From assembly GCA_963667435.1 (NCBI GenBank), contig OY763414.1:3782001-3846000 (forward strand): 64,000 bases of DNA. The letters are read 5' to 3'. Positions 9,370 through 18,042 of the stretch are shown piece after piece. The stretch is from Marispirochaeta sp963667435 (GTDB taxonomy: Bacteria > Spirochaetota > Spirochaetia > JC444 > Marispirochaetaceae). Under the pieces are notes generated by a model. The model was not told the DNA's origin and did no database searches. It was given only the letters and a program-made list of their open reading frames with translations. The first letter of the stretch is position 1; every line of letters begins with the position of its first letter. The position numbers and the translations under genes are program-made.

Positions 9370-10314
9370 ATGAAAATGCAGAATTTTGAAATACGGAACC
9401 AGGCTATTGATGCAGCTTTTGAGAAGCTGAAAAGAAACAGACCCGAAATGCTTGAAAAACGACTTAACCTTTCCTGGAGTAACTGGGGTTTCGGGCAGGA
9501 ACACCTGGTAGACTCGGTTGAGCGGCTTAAAAAATACGGGGTTGAGTATATTGAGCTGCATGGGAATCATTATGGGGACGATCTCGGCTACCGGGTGGAA
9601 GAGACCCGGCGGCTTCTCAATGATAGTGGAATGAAGGTGTCCGGTGTCTGCGGAATGTTTTCCGCCGATAACGATATGGCATCCAACCGGGGCATCAAGC
9701 GTCAGGCCGCCCTGGACTATATTCGGCGAGAGGTGGATTTTACTGCGGAAATGGGAGGGGCTTATCTTCTGGTTGTGCCTGCCGCCGTAGGGAGGCCTTC
9801 CGCCTATGATAATGCAGAGATTCTGAGGAGTGTTGAGGCCTTGAGAACTGTTGCCGACCACTTTGTTCAAACCGGCATAAAGGCGGCGGTGGAGCCGATC
9901 CGCTCAGCTGAGGTGAGTATTGTTCATACGGTGGCTGAAGCCAGGGAATATATACGAATGATTGACCACCCGGGTATTGGTCATATAAACGGAGATCTCT
10001 ATCACATGCTGACAGAAGAATCCCATATTCCCGAAGCAATTCTCGACGCCGGAGAGATGCTTACCAACCTGCATGCTGCGGATACTAATCGCTGTGCCCT
10101 CGGGGAAGGCTCGCTTGATCTGGACAGAATTATAAAGGCGCTGTATCTGATCGGCTTCAATCGTAAGGGCTGCTTTTTTACTCCCGAACCCCTTGGTCCC
10201 GGAGGAGATCCGTATCCTGCAATGCATGGTATTCCGGATAAGGCAAAGCTTGATGCCCTGGTGGGGGATACGGTTACATATTTTCGTGAGCGGGAGGAGA
10301 TTGTTCTGGGATAA
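9370..10314 (+). CDS. TIM-barrel sugar (phosphate) isomerase/epimerase, possibly L-erythrulose-1-phosphate isomerase
   Basis: A 314-residue protein of the xylose-isomerase-like/tagatose-epimerase superfamily. The metal-binding set expected of this fold is visible: Glu in AAVEPIRS, Asp in HINGDLYH, His in LHAADTNR and Glu in FTPEPLGPGG. Its position after a polyol dehydrogenase and ketose kinase suggests it isomerises the ketose phosphate made by DhaKL, as LerI does in the tetritol pathway (inference). An epimerase role on a free sugar is the alternative. Confidence 0.7.
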   Translation: MKMQNFEIRNQAIDAAFEKLKRNRPEMLEKRLNLSWSNWGFGQEHLVDSVERLKKYGVEYIELHGNHYGDDLGYRVEETRRLLNDSGMKVSGVCGMFSADNDMASNRGIKRQAALDYIRREVDFTAEMGGAYLLVVPAAVGRPSAYDNAEILRSVEALRTVADHFVQTGIKAAVEPIRSAEVSIVHTVAEAREYIRMIDHPGIGHINGDLYHMLTEESHIPEAILDAGEMLTNLHAADTNRCALGEGSLDLDRIIKALYLIGFNRKGCFFTPEPLGPGGDPYPAMHGIPDKAKLDALVGDTVTYFREREEIVLG

Positions 10315-10411
10315 TCGCAGAATGAAGAGGTTCTTGAGTAAGCCTCCACAGCATAGTGTCTGTATATTCATGCGGAGCAATGGTGGTCAGCTTATGGGTA
10401 ATGAAAAAATC

Positions 10412-10440
10412 TTGCCGAAAAAAGTATTGTGTAGTATCCT
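10412..10440 (+). promoter_or_regulatory. Sigma-70-type promoter of the arabinose operon
   Basis: TTGCCG at 10412-10417 and TATCCT at 10435-10440 are separated by 17 bases. The predicted transcription start lies just before the LacI-type gene at 10486. Confidence 0.6.
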
Positions 10441-10441
10441 G

Positions 10442-10460
10442 TGTGTACGTTAACGCAAAT
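10442..10460. promoter_or_regulatory. Candidate operator overlapping the transcription start
   Basis: The octamer palindrome CGTTAACG lies here inside TGTACGTTAACGCAAAT, directly downstream of the -10 box. A repressor bound here would block the promoter. The likely ligand-responsive repressor is the LacI-type protein encoded next, which would make the operon autoregulated (inference). Confidence 0.4.
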
Positions 10461-10485
10461 ATTTTAAGGTGCAAATGAGGAGAAA

Positions 10486-11538
10486 GTGACCCGACGAGAC
10501 GCAATCACGGTGAAAGATATTGCCAATATGGCCGGTGTTTCAATCGGAACTGTGGACCGTGTGCTGCACGAACGGGGGCGGGTCGCTCCTCAGACAGCGG
10601 AAAAAATCCGGCGGATTATCGATGAAACCGGATTTATTCCTAATCTGCATGCCAGTAATCTTGCCCAGTCCAGGACTTACCGAATCGGCGTTTTAACCCC
10701 TCTGGCAGAACAGGATTCCGGTTTTTGGCAACTTCCTCATGAAGGTATGAAGAAAGCGGCAGAAGAGCTTAAGCCCTTCAATGTAACCCTGCTTTTCTGC
10801 TGTTTCGACCGATTCAGCCGAACCTCTTTTCTGGAGGCCGGACAAAAACTGATGCTGCAGGAGCCTGATGGAGTATTGATAGCTCCTGTTTTGCCTGAGG
10901 CTGCAGAGGAGTTTATTAATTCTCTTTCTGAAAAAATACCTGTCTGCTGTTTTGATTCGGATTTACCGAAATCCAGGAAACTTGCGTTTATCGGACAGGA
11001 TGCATATGCAAGTGGCAAATTGGCTGCAAAACTGATGAAGCTGATGGTTCCTGATGGAAAAAGGATTGCAGTAATTCAGGCTGTGAGACAGGATTATCAT
11101 ATACGAGACAGAATTGCCGGATTTCAGTCCGCATTCAGTAGGGATGAATGTCCATCTGTATATGTGGAAGAGCAGCTTGAAGACAAACCCACCCGGAACA
11201 AGTTTCTCCTTGGTATCCTGTATCAGGATCCGGAGATTAAAGGCATATTTGTAAGCAATGATTCTTCCCATCTGATAGCGGAATATCTGCGCTCCTCCGG
11301 GAAAACCGGTATCTCATTAATAGGCTATGACCTGATTCCAGAGAACAGCAGGTTTCTCGGAACCGGGGATATTGATTTTATTCTGAATCAGCGTCCGGCA
11401 GAACAGGGTTACCTGGGGATTCAAACTATCTTCAGGGCCTTGAGCGGACAGCCTGCAGGTGAAAAGCATATTGTAATGCCCCTGGATATTTTAACGGCAG
11501 AAAATGTTGCTTTTTACCCCGCCCGGCATCTTATGTAA
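10486..11538 (+). CDS. LacI-family transcriptional regulator
   Basis: A 350-residue regulator starting at GTG after TGAGGAG. The N-terminus is a LacI helix-turn-helix (TVKDIANMAGVSIGTVDRVLH followed by the hinge RVAPQTAEKI). The rest is a periplasmic-binding-protein-like sensor domain (YRIGVLTPLAEQDSGFW...). It is the first gene of the araD-araA-kinase group and probably senses arabinose or a derivative. The IGTVDRVLH helix places it in the RbsR-like branch with a type-1 periplasmic-binding sensor. Confidence 0.85.
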   Translation: MTRRDAITVKDIANMAGVSIGTVDRVLHERGRVAPQTAEKIRRIIDETGFIPNLHASNLAQSRTYRIGVLTPLAEQDSGFWQLPHEGMKKAAEELKPFNVTLLFCCFDRFSRTSFLEAGQKLMLQEPDGVLIAPVLPEAAEEFINSLSEKIPVCCFDSDLPKSRKLAFIGQDAYASGKLAAKLMKLMVPDGKRIAVIQAVRQDYHIRDRIAGFQSAFSRDECPSVYVEEQLEDKPTRNKFLLGILYQDPEIKGIFVSNDSSHLIAEYLRSSGKTGISLIGYDLIPENSRFLGTGDIDFILNQRPAEQGYLGIQTIFRALSGQPAGEKHIVMPLDILTAENVAFYPARHLM

Positions 11539-11571
11539 CATCATGAGGCGCTGTAAGAGTTAGGAGAATTT

Positions 11572-12270
11572 ATGAAGAACTACAAGGAACTGAAACACCA
11601 GGCGTATGAAGCCAACATGGAAATCCAGCATATGCACCTGGCAATTTATACTTTCGGAAATGTAAGTGCATTAGATGCAGATAGGGGTGTCTTTGCAATA
11701 AAACCTTCGGGAGTTCCCTACGATGATCTTCTGCCGGAGCAGATGGTTCTGGTTGATGTTGAGGGCCGGGTGGTGGAAGGTTCTCTACGACCCTCCTCTG
11801 ATACTCCAACCCATGCAGTTCTCTACCGTAGCTTTTCCGGAATAGGGGGGATTACTCATACCCACAGTCCCTATGCTGTTGCATGGGCTCAGGCCTGTGA
11901 AGATATTCCCATCTATGGCACTACCCATGCGGATCATCTTACCGAAGATATTCCCTGTACCGCAGTGATGAGTGATGAAGCCATTGAAAATAGCTACGAG
12001 ATTGAAACAGGCAATCAGATTGTTTCAACCTTTGCTTCGCTGGATCCAATGGAAGTGGAAATGGTACTGGTGGCGTGTCATGGTCCTTTTGCATGGGGCA
12101 GAAATGCGGCAAAAAGTGTATATAACGCTGCGGTTCTGGAGGAAGTTGCAAAAATGGCGTATCTATCCCGCACCTTACGTCCGGGAACCCCAAGGCTTAA
12201 AGAGTCCCTGAAACGTAAACACTATGACAGGAAGCACGGAGCAGCCGCGTATTACGGTCAGGAAATCTGA
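11572..12270 (+). CDS. araD: L-ribulose-5-phosphate 4-epimerase
   Basis: A 232-residue class-II aldolase-fold enzyme that converts L-ribulose 5-phosphate to D-xylulose 5-phosphate. Family motifs are all visible: TFGNVSA, KPSGVPYDDL, SSDTPTH, the zinc ligands in THTHSPYAVAWAQ and the later His in HGPFAWG, and the C-terminal HYDRKHGAAAYYGQ. Length matches AraD. It precedes araA by 28 bases and completes the arabinose route with araA and the FGGY kinase. Confidence 0.95.
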   Translation: MKNYKELKHQAYEANMEIQHMHLAIYTFGNVSALDADRGVFAIKPSGVPYDDLLPEQMVLVDVEGRVVEGSLRPSSDTPTHAVLYRSFSGIGGITHTHSPYAVAWAQACEDIPIYGTTHADHLTEDIPCTAVMSDEAIENSYEIETGNQIVSTFASLDPMEVEMVLVACHGPFAWGRNAAKSVYNAAVLEEVAKMAYLSRTLRPGTPRLKESLKRKHYDRKHGAAAYYGQEI

Positions 12271-12298
12271 TTTGAATATTTTATAAGGAGGCATCTAT

Positions 12299-13795
12299 AT
12301 GGACAGCAATGCGTTCAGGAATCTGGAATTGTGGTTTGTGACAGGCACACAGCATCTATACGGAGAAGAAACTCTTCGACAGGTTACAGCGGATTCGAAA
12401 AAAATTGCAGCCGGACTTGCTGCGGAAGGAAAATTTCCTGTGCGTATTGTTTTCAAGCCGATACTTACCTCGCCGGAGGAAATATCCAGGCTATGTCTGG
12501 ATGCCGATTCGGATGAGAATTGTCTTGGCCTGATAACCTGGATGCATACTTTCTCGCCTGCAAAAATGTGGATTTCCGGCCTGTCCCGACTCCGGAAACC
12601 ATTTCTCCATCTGCATACACAGTACGGCAGGGATATCCCCTGGTCTGAAATAGACATGGATTTTATGAATCTGCATCAATCTGCTCATGGTGGCCGGGAA
12701 TTCGGGTTCATTGCCAGCAGGCTGAGAATTGAAAGGAAAGTGGTGGTCGGTCACTGGAAGGATCCCGAGGTACGTTCACGTCTTGATGTCTGGATTCGCG
12801 CTGCCCTTGCCTGGTATGACTCCAGCCGAATGAAGATTGCCCGTTTCGGTGACAATATGCGCGAAGTTGCCGTAACCGAAGGCGACAAAGTGGAAGCCCA
12901 GATCCGTTTCGGTTATTCAGTGAACGGTTATGGTGTCGGCGATCTTGTGGAATATATCAACGGTGTTGATGAGGCTGCTGTTAATGCCCTTGTGAAGGAA
13001 TATGCCGAGGCTTATATCATGGGATCCGGCACCGGGGATTCCGGAAGCGTGAAAGAAGCGGCCCGTATAGAACTGGGCATGCGCTCTTTCCTTGAGGCAG
13101 GAGATTTTTCTGCATTCACCACCAACTTTGAAAATCTTCACGGTATGAAACAGCTTCCGGGACTTGCAGTGCAGCGTCTTATGCAGTCGGGCTACGGTTT
13201 CGGGGCGGAAGGGGACTGGAAGACGGCAGCACTGGTACGATCAATGAAAGTCATGGCCCATGGACTTTCCGGCGGTGTAAGCTTTATGGAGGATTATACA
13301 TATCATCTGGAGCCCGGAAGGGAGATGGTGCTTGGGGCGCATATGCTTGAAGTATGTTCTTCCATAGCTTCCGGGAAACCGAGACTGGAAGTGCATCCTT
13401 TAGGTATCGGAGCGAAGGATGACCCTGCACGGCTCGTATTTAGTACAATCGCAGGTCCTGCAGTAAATGCGAGTATAATAGATCTGGGTAATCGGTTCCG
13501 GCTGCTTGTGAATCCTGTAGATGCGGTAGACGTAGTAGAAGATTTACCTGGACTGCCTGTGGCACGGGTGCTCTGGAAGCCGCTGCCGGATTTGAAAACC
13601 GCAGCAGCCGCCTGGATATATGCAGGAGGAGCGCATCATACCGCCTACAGTCCTGCCCTAACTGCGGAATACCTTGAGGATTTTGCATCGATGGCGGGCA
13701 TTGAAATGGTATTGATTGATGAGCACACTGATCTTCGCGGGCTGCGACAGGAAATGCGCTGGAATGAAGCCTATTATGGACTGCGGGGATTCTGA
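12299..13795 (+). CDS. araA: L-arabinose isomerase
   Basis: A 498-residue enzyme that converts L-arabinose to L-ribulose, the usual AraA length. It starts after AAGGAGG. Diagnostic stretches include ELWFVTGTQHLYGEETL at the N-terminus, GLITWMHTFSPAKMWI, FLHLHTQYGRDIPW, the metal-site region SFMEDYTYHL, GAHMLEVC and the C-terminal AGGAHHTAYS. It acts in the cytoplasm between araD and the kinase. Confidence 0.96.
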   Translation: MDSNAFRNLELWFVTGTQHLYGEETLRQVTADSKKIAAGLAAEGKFPVRIVFKPILTSPEEISRLCLDADSDENCLGLITWMHTFSPAKMWISGLSRLRKPFLHLHTQYGRDIPWSEIDMDFMNLHQSAHGGREFGFIASRLRIERKVVVGHWKDPEVRSRLDVWIRAALAWYDSSRMKIARFGDNMREVAVTEGDKVEAQIRFGYSVNGYGVGDLVEYINGVDEAAVNALVKEYAEAYIMGSGTGDSGSVKEAARIELGMRSFLEAGDFSAFTTNFENLHGMKQLPGLAVQRLMQSGYGFGAEGDWKTAALVRSMKVMAHGLSGGVSFMEDYTYHLEPGREMVLGAHMLEVCSSIASGKPRLEVHPLGIGAKDDPARLVFSTIAGPAVNASIIDLGNRFRLLVNPVDAVDVVEDLPGLPVARVLWKPLPDLKTAAAAWIYAGGAHHTAYSPALTAEYLEDFASMAGIEMVLIDEHTDLRGLRQEMRWNEAYYGLRGF

Positions 13796-13831
13796 TTTTT
13801 ATACAGTATAATAATTTAAGGGAGATTAAAA

Positions 13832-15439
13832 ATGGGAAAACATGATGCTGCTTCAGCCGGAGAAATAATTGCCGGAGGGGAAGCATATCTTGGCATAGAG
13901 TTCGGCTCCACCAGGATAAAGGCAAGTCTGATAGATCCATTGGGGCATCCTCTTGCTTCCGGTTCCTATGGCTGGGAAAATCAGAATATTGACGGAATCT
14001 GGACCTACGATCTTGAAGATGTATGGGCCGGGGCAGGGGCATGTTATGCCGATCTGAAGCACTCTGTTAAAACTCAGTATGGTGTTGATCTGCACCGGGT
14101 GGCTGCCGCCGGTATAAGTGCCATGATGCATGGATACCTTGTTTTCGATAAGGATGACAACCTGCTGGTTCCTTTCCGCACATGGAGAAATAACATAACA
14201 GGTCGAGCCTGTGAAGAATTATCGCCTCTCTTTAATTTCGCAGTTCCTCAGCGCTGGAGTATTGCCCATCTGTATCAGGCAATTCTTAATGGTGAAGAGC
14301 ATGTCGGGAATATTCGCTATATAACTACGCTTTCAGGATATGTTCACTGGAAGCTGACGGGGAAGCGTGTTCTCGGTATCGGGGATGCATCCGGAATGTT
14401 TCCCATTGATTCCGAAAAGTATGATCTCAATTCAGCCATGGTGAATGTCTTTGATAACCATGTGGCAGAAAAATCTTTAGGATGGAGATTGCGGGATATT
14501 TTCCCTTCTGTACTAATTGCAGGTGAGCCCGCCGGAGTCCTCACCGGAGAAGGCTCCTTTCTGCTTGATTCAACAGGTGAGCTGGAGGAGGGAATTCCAT
14601 TCTGTCCGCCTGAAGGTGATGCTGGAACCGGTATGGTGGCAACCTGCAGTGTGCGGGAAAGGACGGGCAATGTTTCGGCGGGGACTTCAGTTTTTGCCAT
14701 GCTGGTACTTGAAAAGCCGCTTTCGAAGCCCCATGAAGTGATTGATATGGTTGTCACCCCGGATGGAAAGCCCGTTGCTATGGCCCACTCCAATAACTGC
14801 TCCTCGGATCTTGACGCCTGGGTTGATGTACTGGGCCAGTCTGCCCGTGCTCTTGGTATGAAACCTTCTGTGGACGAACTCTACGGAAAGCTTATGCCTC
14901 TGGCTCTGCAGGGTGATTCGGATGCAGGGGGAATGCTTGCTGTCAGTTATGTATCGGGGGAGCATATTACCGGATTTTCTGAAGGCAGGCCTTTTGTTGC
15001 ACGACTGCCGGAAAAGCCGTTCCGGCTGGAAAATCTGCTGCGCTCTCTTCTGTTTACTTCGTTCTGTGCCCTGCGAACCGGTCTGAATGTGTTGTTTGAT
15101 GAGGAAGGGGTAGGCATTGATGAGATCAGGGGCCACGGCGGAATTTTTAAAACTCCCGGGGTTGGGCAGAAAATTATGGCGGCAGCTACAAATACGCCGG
15201 TTAGTCTGCCTGATACAGCTGGAGAAGGTGGTGCCTGGGGAATGGCGCTGCTGGCATCATTTATGAATTGTGATACTCAGGGTGTTGGATTGGCTGATTA
15301 TCTGGATAAACTTATTTCCGGCAGTATAGGTGCTGCAGTAATTCCGGATCCTGATGATGTTAAAGGGTTTGATGAATTTTTCAAACGCTATCATGCAGGG
15401 TTGGGGATTGAGCGTGAAGCTGTAAAGGTCTTGCGCTAG
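13832..15439 (+). CDS. araB: L-ribulokinase-type FGGY carbohydrate kinase
   Basis: A 535-residue FGGY kinase. The N-terminal ATPase signature is LGIEFGSTRIKASLID; the substrate region has MMHGYLVFDKD and FRTWRNNIT; the second domain has GNVSAGTSVFAMLV and GHGGIFKTPGVGQ. It belongs to the AraB-like branch found beside araA in Bacteroidetes and Firmicutes rather than the E. coli AraB branch. Placed after araD and araA, it should phosphorylate L-ribulose at O5. Confidence 0.85.
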   Translation: MGKHDAASAGEIIAGGEAYLGIEFGSTRIKASLIDPLGHPLASGSYGWENQNIDGIWTYDLEDVWAGAGACYADLKHSVKTQYGVDLHRVAAAGISAMMHGYLVFDKDDNLLVPFRTWRNNITGRACEELSPLFNFAVPQRWSIAHLYQAILNGEEHVGNIRYITTLSGYVHWKLTGKRVLGIGDASGMFPIDSEKYDLNSAMVNVFDNHVAEKSLGWRLRDIFPSVLIAGEPAGVLTGEGSFLLDSTGELEEGIPFCPPEGDAGTGMVATCSVRERTGNVSAGTSVFAMLVLEKPLSKPHEVIDMVVTPDGKPVAMAHSNNCSSDLDAWVDVLGQSARALGMKPSVDELYGKLMPLALQGDSDAGGMLAVSYVSGEHITGFSEGRPFVARLPEKPFRLENLLRSLLFTSFCALRTGLNVLFDEEGVGIDEIRGHGGIFKTPGVGQKIMAAATNTPVSLPDTAGEGGAWGMALLASFMNCDTQGVGLADYLDKLISGSIGAAVIPDPDDVKGFDEFFKRYHAGLGIEREAVKVLR

Positions 15440-15481
15440 CCGGCTGTCACTGATTCTATATTAAAAGAAGTTTTGCTCTTT

Positions 15482-15520
15482 CATGGAGACCGGGACAACC
15501 TGTCCCGGTCTCCATGAATT
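15482..15520 (+). terminator. Long perfect hairpin ending the araDAB unit
   Basis: A 16-bp perfect stem (CATGGAGACCGGGACA and its complement) closes a three-base loop. The downstream T-tract is weak (AATTTCT), so it may act as a terminator in either direction or as an RNA 3'-end protector. Confidence 0.7.
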
Positions 15521-15582
15521 TCTGCTGTAACGAGAATTCTTATAAGAACCAAAAAACATGATATATATTGTAAAAATAGGAC

Positions 15583-15611
15583 TTGACGTATGAAAAAAAC
15601 GGGTTTATGCT
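15583..15611 (+). promoter_or_regulatory. Sigma-70 promoter of the arabinoside transporter operon
   Basis: TTGACG (15583-15588), a 17-base spacer and TATGCT (15606-15611) make a strong promoter match. Related ATGATATATA sequences flank it, at 15558-15567 and 15679-15688, and may be operator half-sites. Confidence 0.75.
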
Positions 15612-15709
15612 GATTTTGGTGTTAAAAATGATGCTTCTTTAGAAAAAACCCCTTAACACGACAGAAAGATTCACAAAATATGATATATAACATCAAGGAG
15701 GTATTTAAG

Positions 15710-17023
15710 ATGTTACATTATCTTTCGAATCGTGTACTTTTAGTTGCGGTGGTGGTTCTCCTGAGTATGTCGGTGGCTTTTGCCGGAGGGCAGTCTGATG
15801 GTGCCGGTTCCGGAGGCGGTCCTACAACGCTGACGTTGTGGACTTCCAACAGTCTGCACAGCAATTTCTACAATGATGCAGCGGAGCGGTGGAACAAGGC
15901 TAATCCTGATCAGCAGATCAAGCTTGATGTCGTAGTTACTCCAAATGTTGAAATGCATAATCAGCTTACCCTTGCATTTCAGGCTGGAGTCGGTGCTCCT
16001 GATATTGCTGATATCAATATCAACTTTTTCTCAAACTTTCTCAAAGGTAAAGTACAGCTTGTCCCTCTGAATGATGTTGTCGATCCGGTTCGCGATGCAT
16101 TTGTAAAATCACGTTTTGATATTTACTCGAAAGACGGGAAAGTCTACGGGCTACCGCTGCATGTTGGCGCAACTGTTGTTTACTACAACATGGAGATGAT
16201 GGATAAAGCGGGTGTTGACGTTGATGCAATCCAGACCTGGGATGACTTTGAGGCAGCGGGCAAAAAAGTTCGTTCTGTTCTCGGAATACCTATGACAATA
16301 GTTGAAACTTCAGATCAGCGTCCCTTCTGGCCCATGATTGTTCAGCGGGGTGGAGATTACCTGGGGCCCGACGGAAGTGTAACAATAGACAGTCAGATAA
16401 ATATTGAAGTACTGGAACGGCTTCACAGCTGGGTTTTTGATCAGAAAATAGCTGTCGGTGCACCCGGTGGAAGAACTTCTGCAGAAGAGTTCCTGCCTTT
16501 CATGAATAACGGTGGCTTTGCAGCCTTGATAATGCCCATGTGGTACATGAGCCGTTTCCTTGAGTATATGCCTGATATCGCCGGAAAAATAGCGGTACGT
16601 CCCATGCCGGTCTGGAATCCGGGGGATGCAAAATCTGCGGGTATGGGCGGTACATGTTCATCTGTAACAATTCAGTCAAAGCATCAGGAACTTGCTAAAA
16701 AGTTCAACGCCTTTGCAAAGCTTACGGTGGAATCAAGCATAAAGCTCTGGGAAGTTCTTCACTTTGATCCTCCACGGTGGGAAGGTGTATGGGACAGACC
16801 TGAGCTTCAAAAGCCTGACCCCTATTTTTATAACGAGCCCATATTCAAGACTCTTATAGAACTGGCAGAAACCGACCAGATACCCTCGCCGAACAGTGGT
16901 CTCCTTCTGTCAGATGCTCAGACAGCGGTTCGCAACTCTGTCAGTTTCTGGGTTTTCGAGGAACAGAGCCGGACTCCGGAAGAAGCCCTGCGGGAAGTAG
17001 CTAAGGAATTACGAGAGAAGTAG
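15710..17023 (+). CDS. ABC transporter solute-binding protein for arabinose-containing sugars
   Basis: A 437-residue family-1 solute-binding protein. The start at 15710 is chosen because it follows AAGGAGG by 8 bases; an upstream in-frame ATG at 15680 lacks such a site. Residues 1-25 form a signal peptide ending VAFA-GGQ, then a Gly/Ser linker. The mature part has TTLTLWTSNS and GAPDIADININFF, typical of oligosaccharide-binding proteins. It heads an operon with two permeases and a GH51 arabinofuranosidase, so arabino-oligosaccharides or arabinosides are the likely cargo. Confidence 0.85.
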   Translation: MLHYLSNRVLLVAVVVLLSMSVAFAGGQSDGAGSGGGPTTLTLWTSNSLHSNFYNDAAERWNKANPDQQIKLDVVVTPNVEMHNQLTLAFQAGVGAPDIADININFFSNFLKGKVQLVPLNDVVDPVRDAFVKSRFDIYSKDGKVYGLPLHVGATVVYYNMEMMDKAGVDVDAIQTWDDFEAAGKKVRSVLGIPMTIVETSDQRPFWPMIVQRGGDYLGPDGSVTIDSQINIEVLERLHSWVFDQKIAVGAPGGRTSAEEFLPFMNNGGFAALIMPMWYMSRFLEYMPDIAGKIAVRPMPVWNPGDAKSAGMGGTCSSVTIQSKHQELAKKFNAFAKLTVESSIKLWEVLHFDPPRWEGVWDRPELQKPDPYFYNEPIFKTLIELAETDQIPSPNSGLLLSDAQTAVRNSVSFWVFEEQSRTPEEALREVAKELREK

Positions 17024-17046
17024 GAAAAGCTTCTTAGGGTAAAAAT

Positions 17047-17093
17047 ATCACCCGCAGTTCCCGGTTTTAAATCAGGGGACGCGGGTGATTCTT
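17047..17093 (+). terminator. Attenuator hairpin after the binding-protein gene
   Basis: ATCACCCGC pairs with GCGGGTGAT, with an extra short inner pairing, followed by TCTTAATT. It lies between binding protein and permease, as in the first ABC operon. Confidence 0.7.
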
Positions 17094-17133
17094 AATTACA
17101 TACTGTGAACAGACAGATAGGAAACAGAATTCT

Positions 17134-18039
17134 ATGAGTCCAGGTAAAACAACCGGGGTGGGAAAAATATTTTATTCCACCCGTATTGCACCATATGTAT
17201 TCATTCTGCCGTTTCTGATTATTTTCTCAATCTTTTTTTTATACCCTGCAATTACAAGTATTGTCATGAGCTTTCATGACGTACAGAGTTTTGATCACTG
17301 GGAATTTACCGGTTTAGCAAATTATAAGAAGCTGAATAATATTCACTTTTTTAACGCACTGCGTACAAGCACAATATATACAGTTCTGACAATTCTGATA
17401 TTAATCCCGGTTCCCATGATAATTGCAACATTTCTTAATTCAAAAGTAATGATCGCAAAAAACTTTTTTCGTTCCGTTGTCTTCCTCCCGGCTCTCGTCT
17501 CTGTTGTTGTAGCTGGTGTGGCGTTCCGGCTGGTATTTGGAAACACGGAAGTTGCATTTGTTAACAGTATTCTGATTCGTCTTGGATTTGAGCCTGTAAG
17601 CTGGATGCTTAATCATAAAACCGGAATGTTTCTCATGGTCCTGCTTGGAACCTGGCGTTGGGCAGGAGTTAACATGATCTATTTCATGTCAGGGCTGCAG
17701 GCAATTCCTGTGGAGTTGTATGAATCTGCCAGTATCGACGGTGCGGGGGTGTTTAGAAAATTCTTCGGGATTACACTTCCACTGCTGAAACCGATTGCTG
17801 TCTATGTACTGACCATAAGCATCTACGGTGGGTATGCGATGTTTACGGAGAGCTATGTTTTCTGGAATGAATCAATGCCGGGAGATATTGGAATGACAAT
17901 CGTCAGGTATATGTACCAGGAAGGTTTATTACGCAATCGTCTGGGGGTAGGAGCTGCTGTCGGGGTAACCCTTTTAGGTATTGTTTTTGTAATAAATATC
18001 ATCCAGTTGAGAATGTTCGGATTGTTTCGGAAGGACTGA
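17134..18039 (+). CDS. ABC transporter permease (MalF type)
   Basis: A 301-residue permease with about six membrane segments. The EAA loop is ESASIDGAGVFRKFFGITLP around residues 195-215. It follows the binding-protein gene after an attenuator, and the next permease begins three bases after its stop. It forms the channel half of the arabinoside importer. Confidence 0.87.
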   Translation: MSPGKTTGVGKIFYSTRIAPYVFILPFLIIFSIFFLYPAITSIVMSFHDVQSFDHWEFTGLANYKKLNNIHFFNALRTSTIYTVLTILILIPVPMIIATFLNSKVMIAKNFFRSVVFLPALVSVVVAGVAFRLVFGNTEVAFVNSILIRLGFEPVSWMLNHKTGMFLMVLLGTWRWAGVNMIYFMSGLQAIPVELYESASIDGAGVFRKFFGITLPLLKPIAVYVLTISIYGGYAMFTESYVFWNESMPGDIGMTIVRYMYQEGLLRNRLGVGAAVGVTLLGIVFVINIIQLRMFGLFRKD

Positions 18040-18042
18040 GTA

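Noticed and set aside
15558..15688. ATGATATATA pair as an insertion-sequence or phage repeat
   Set aside because: The copies are short, AT-rich and flank a promoter; an operator is a simpler explanation.
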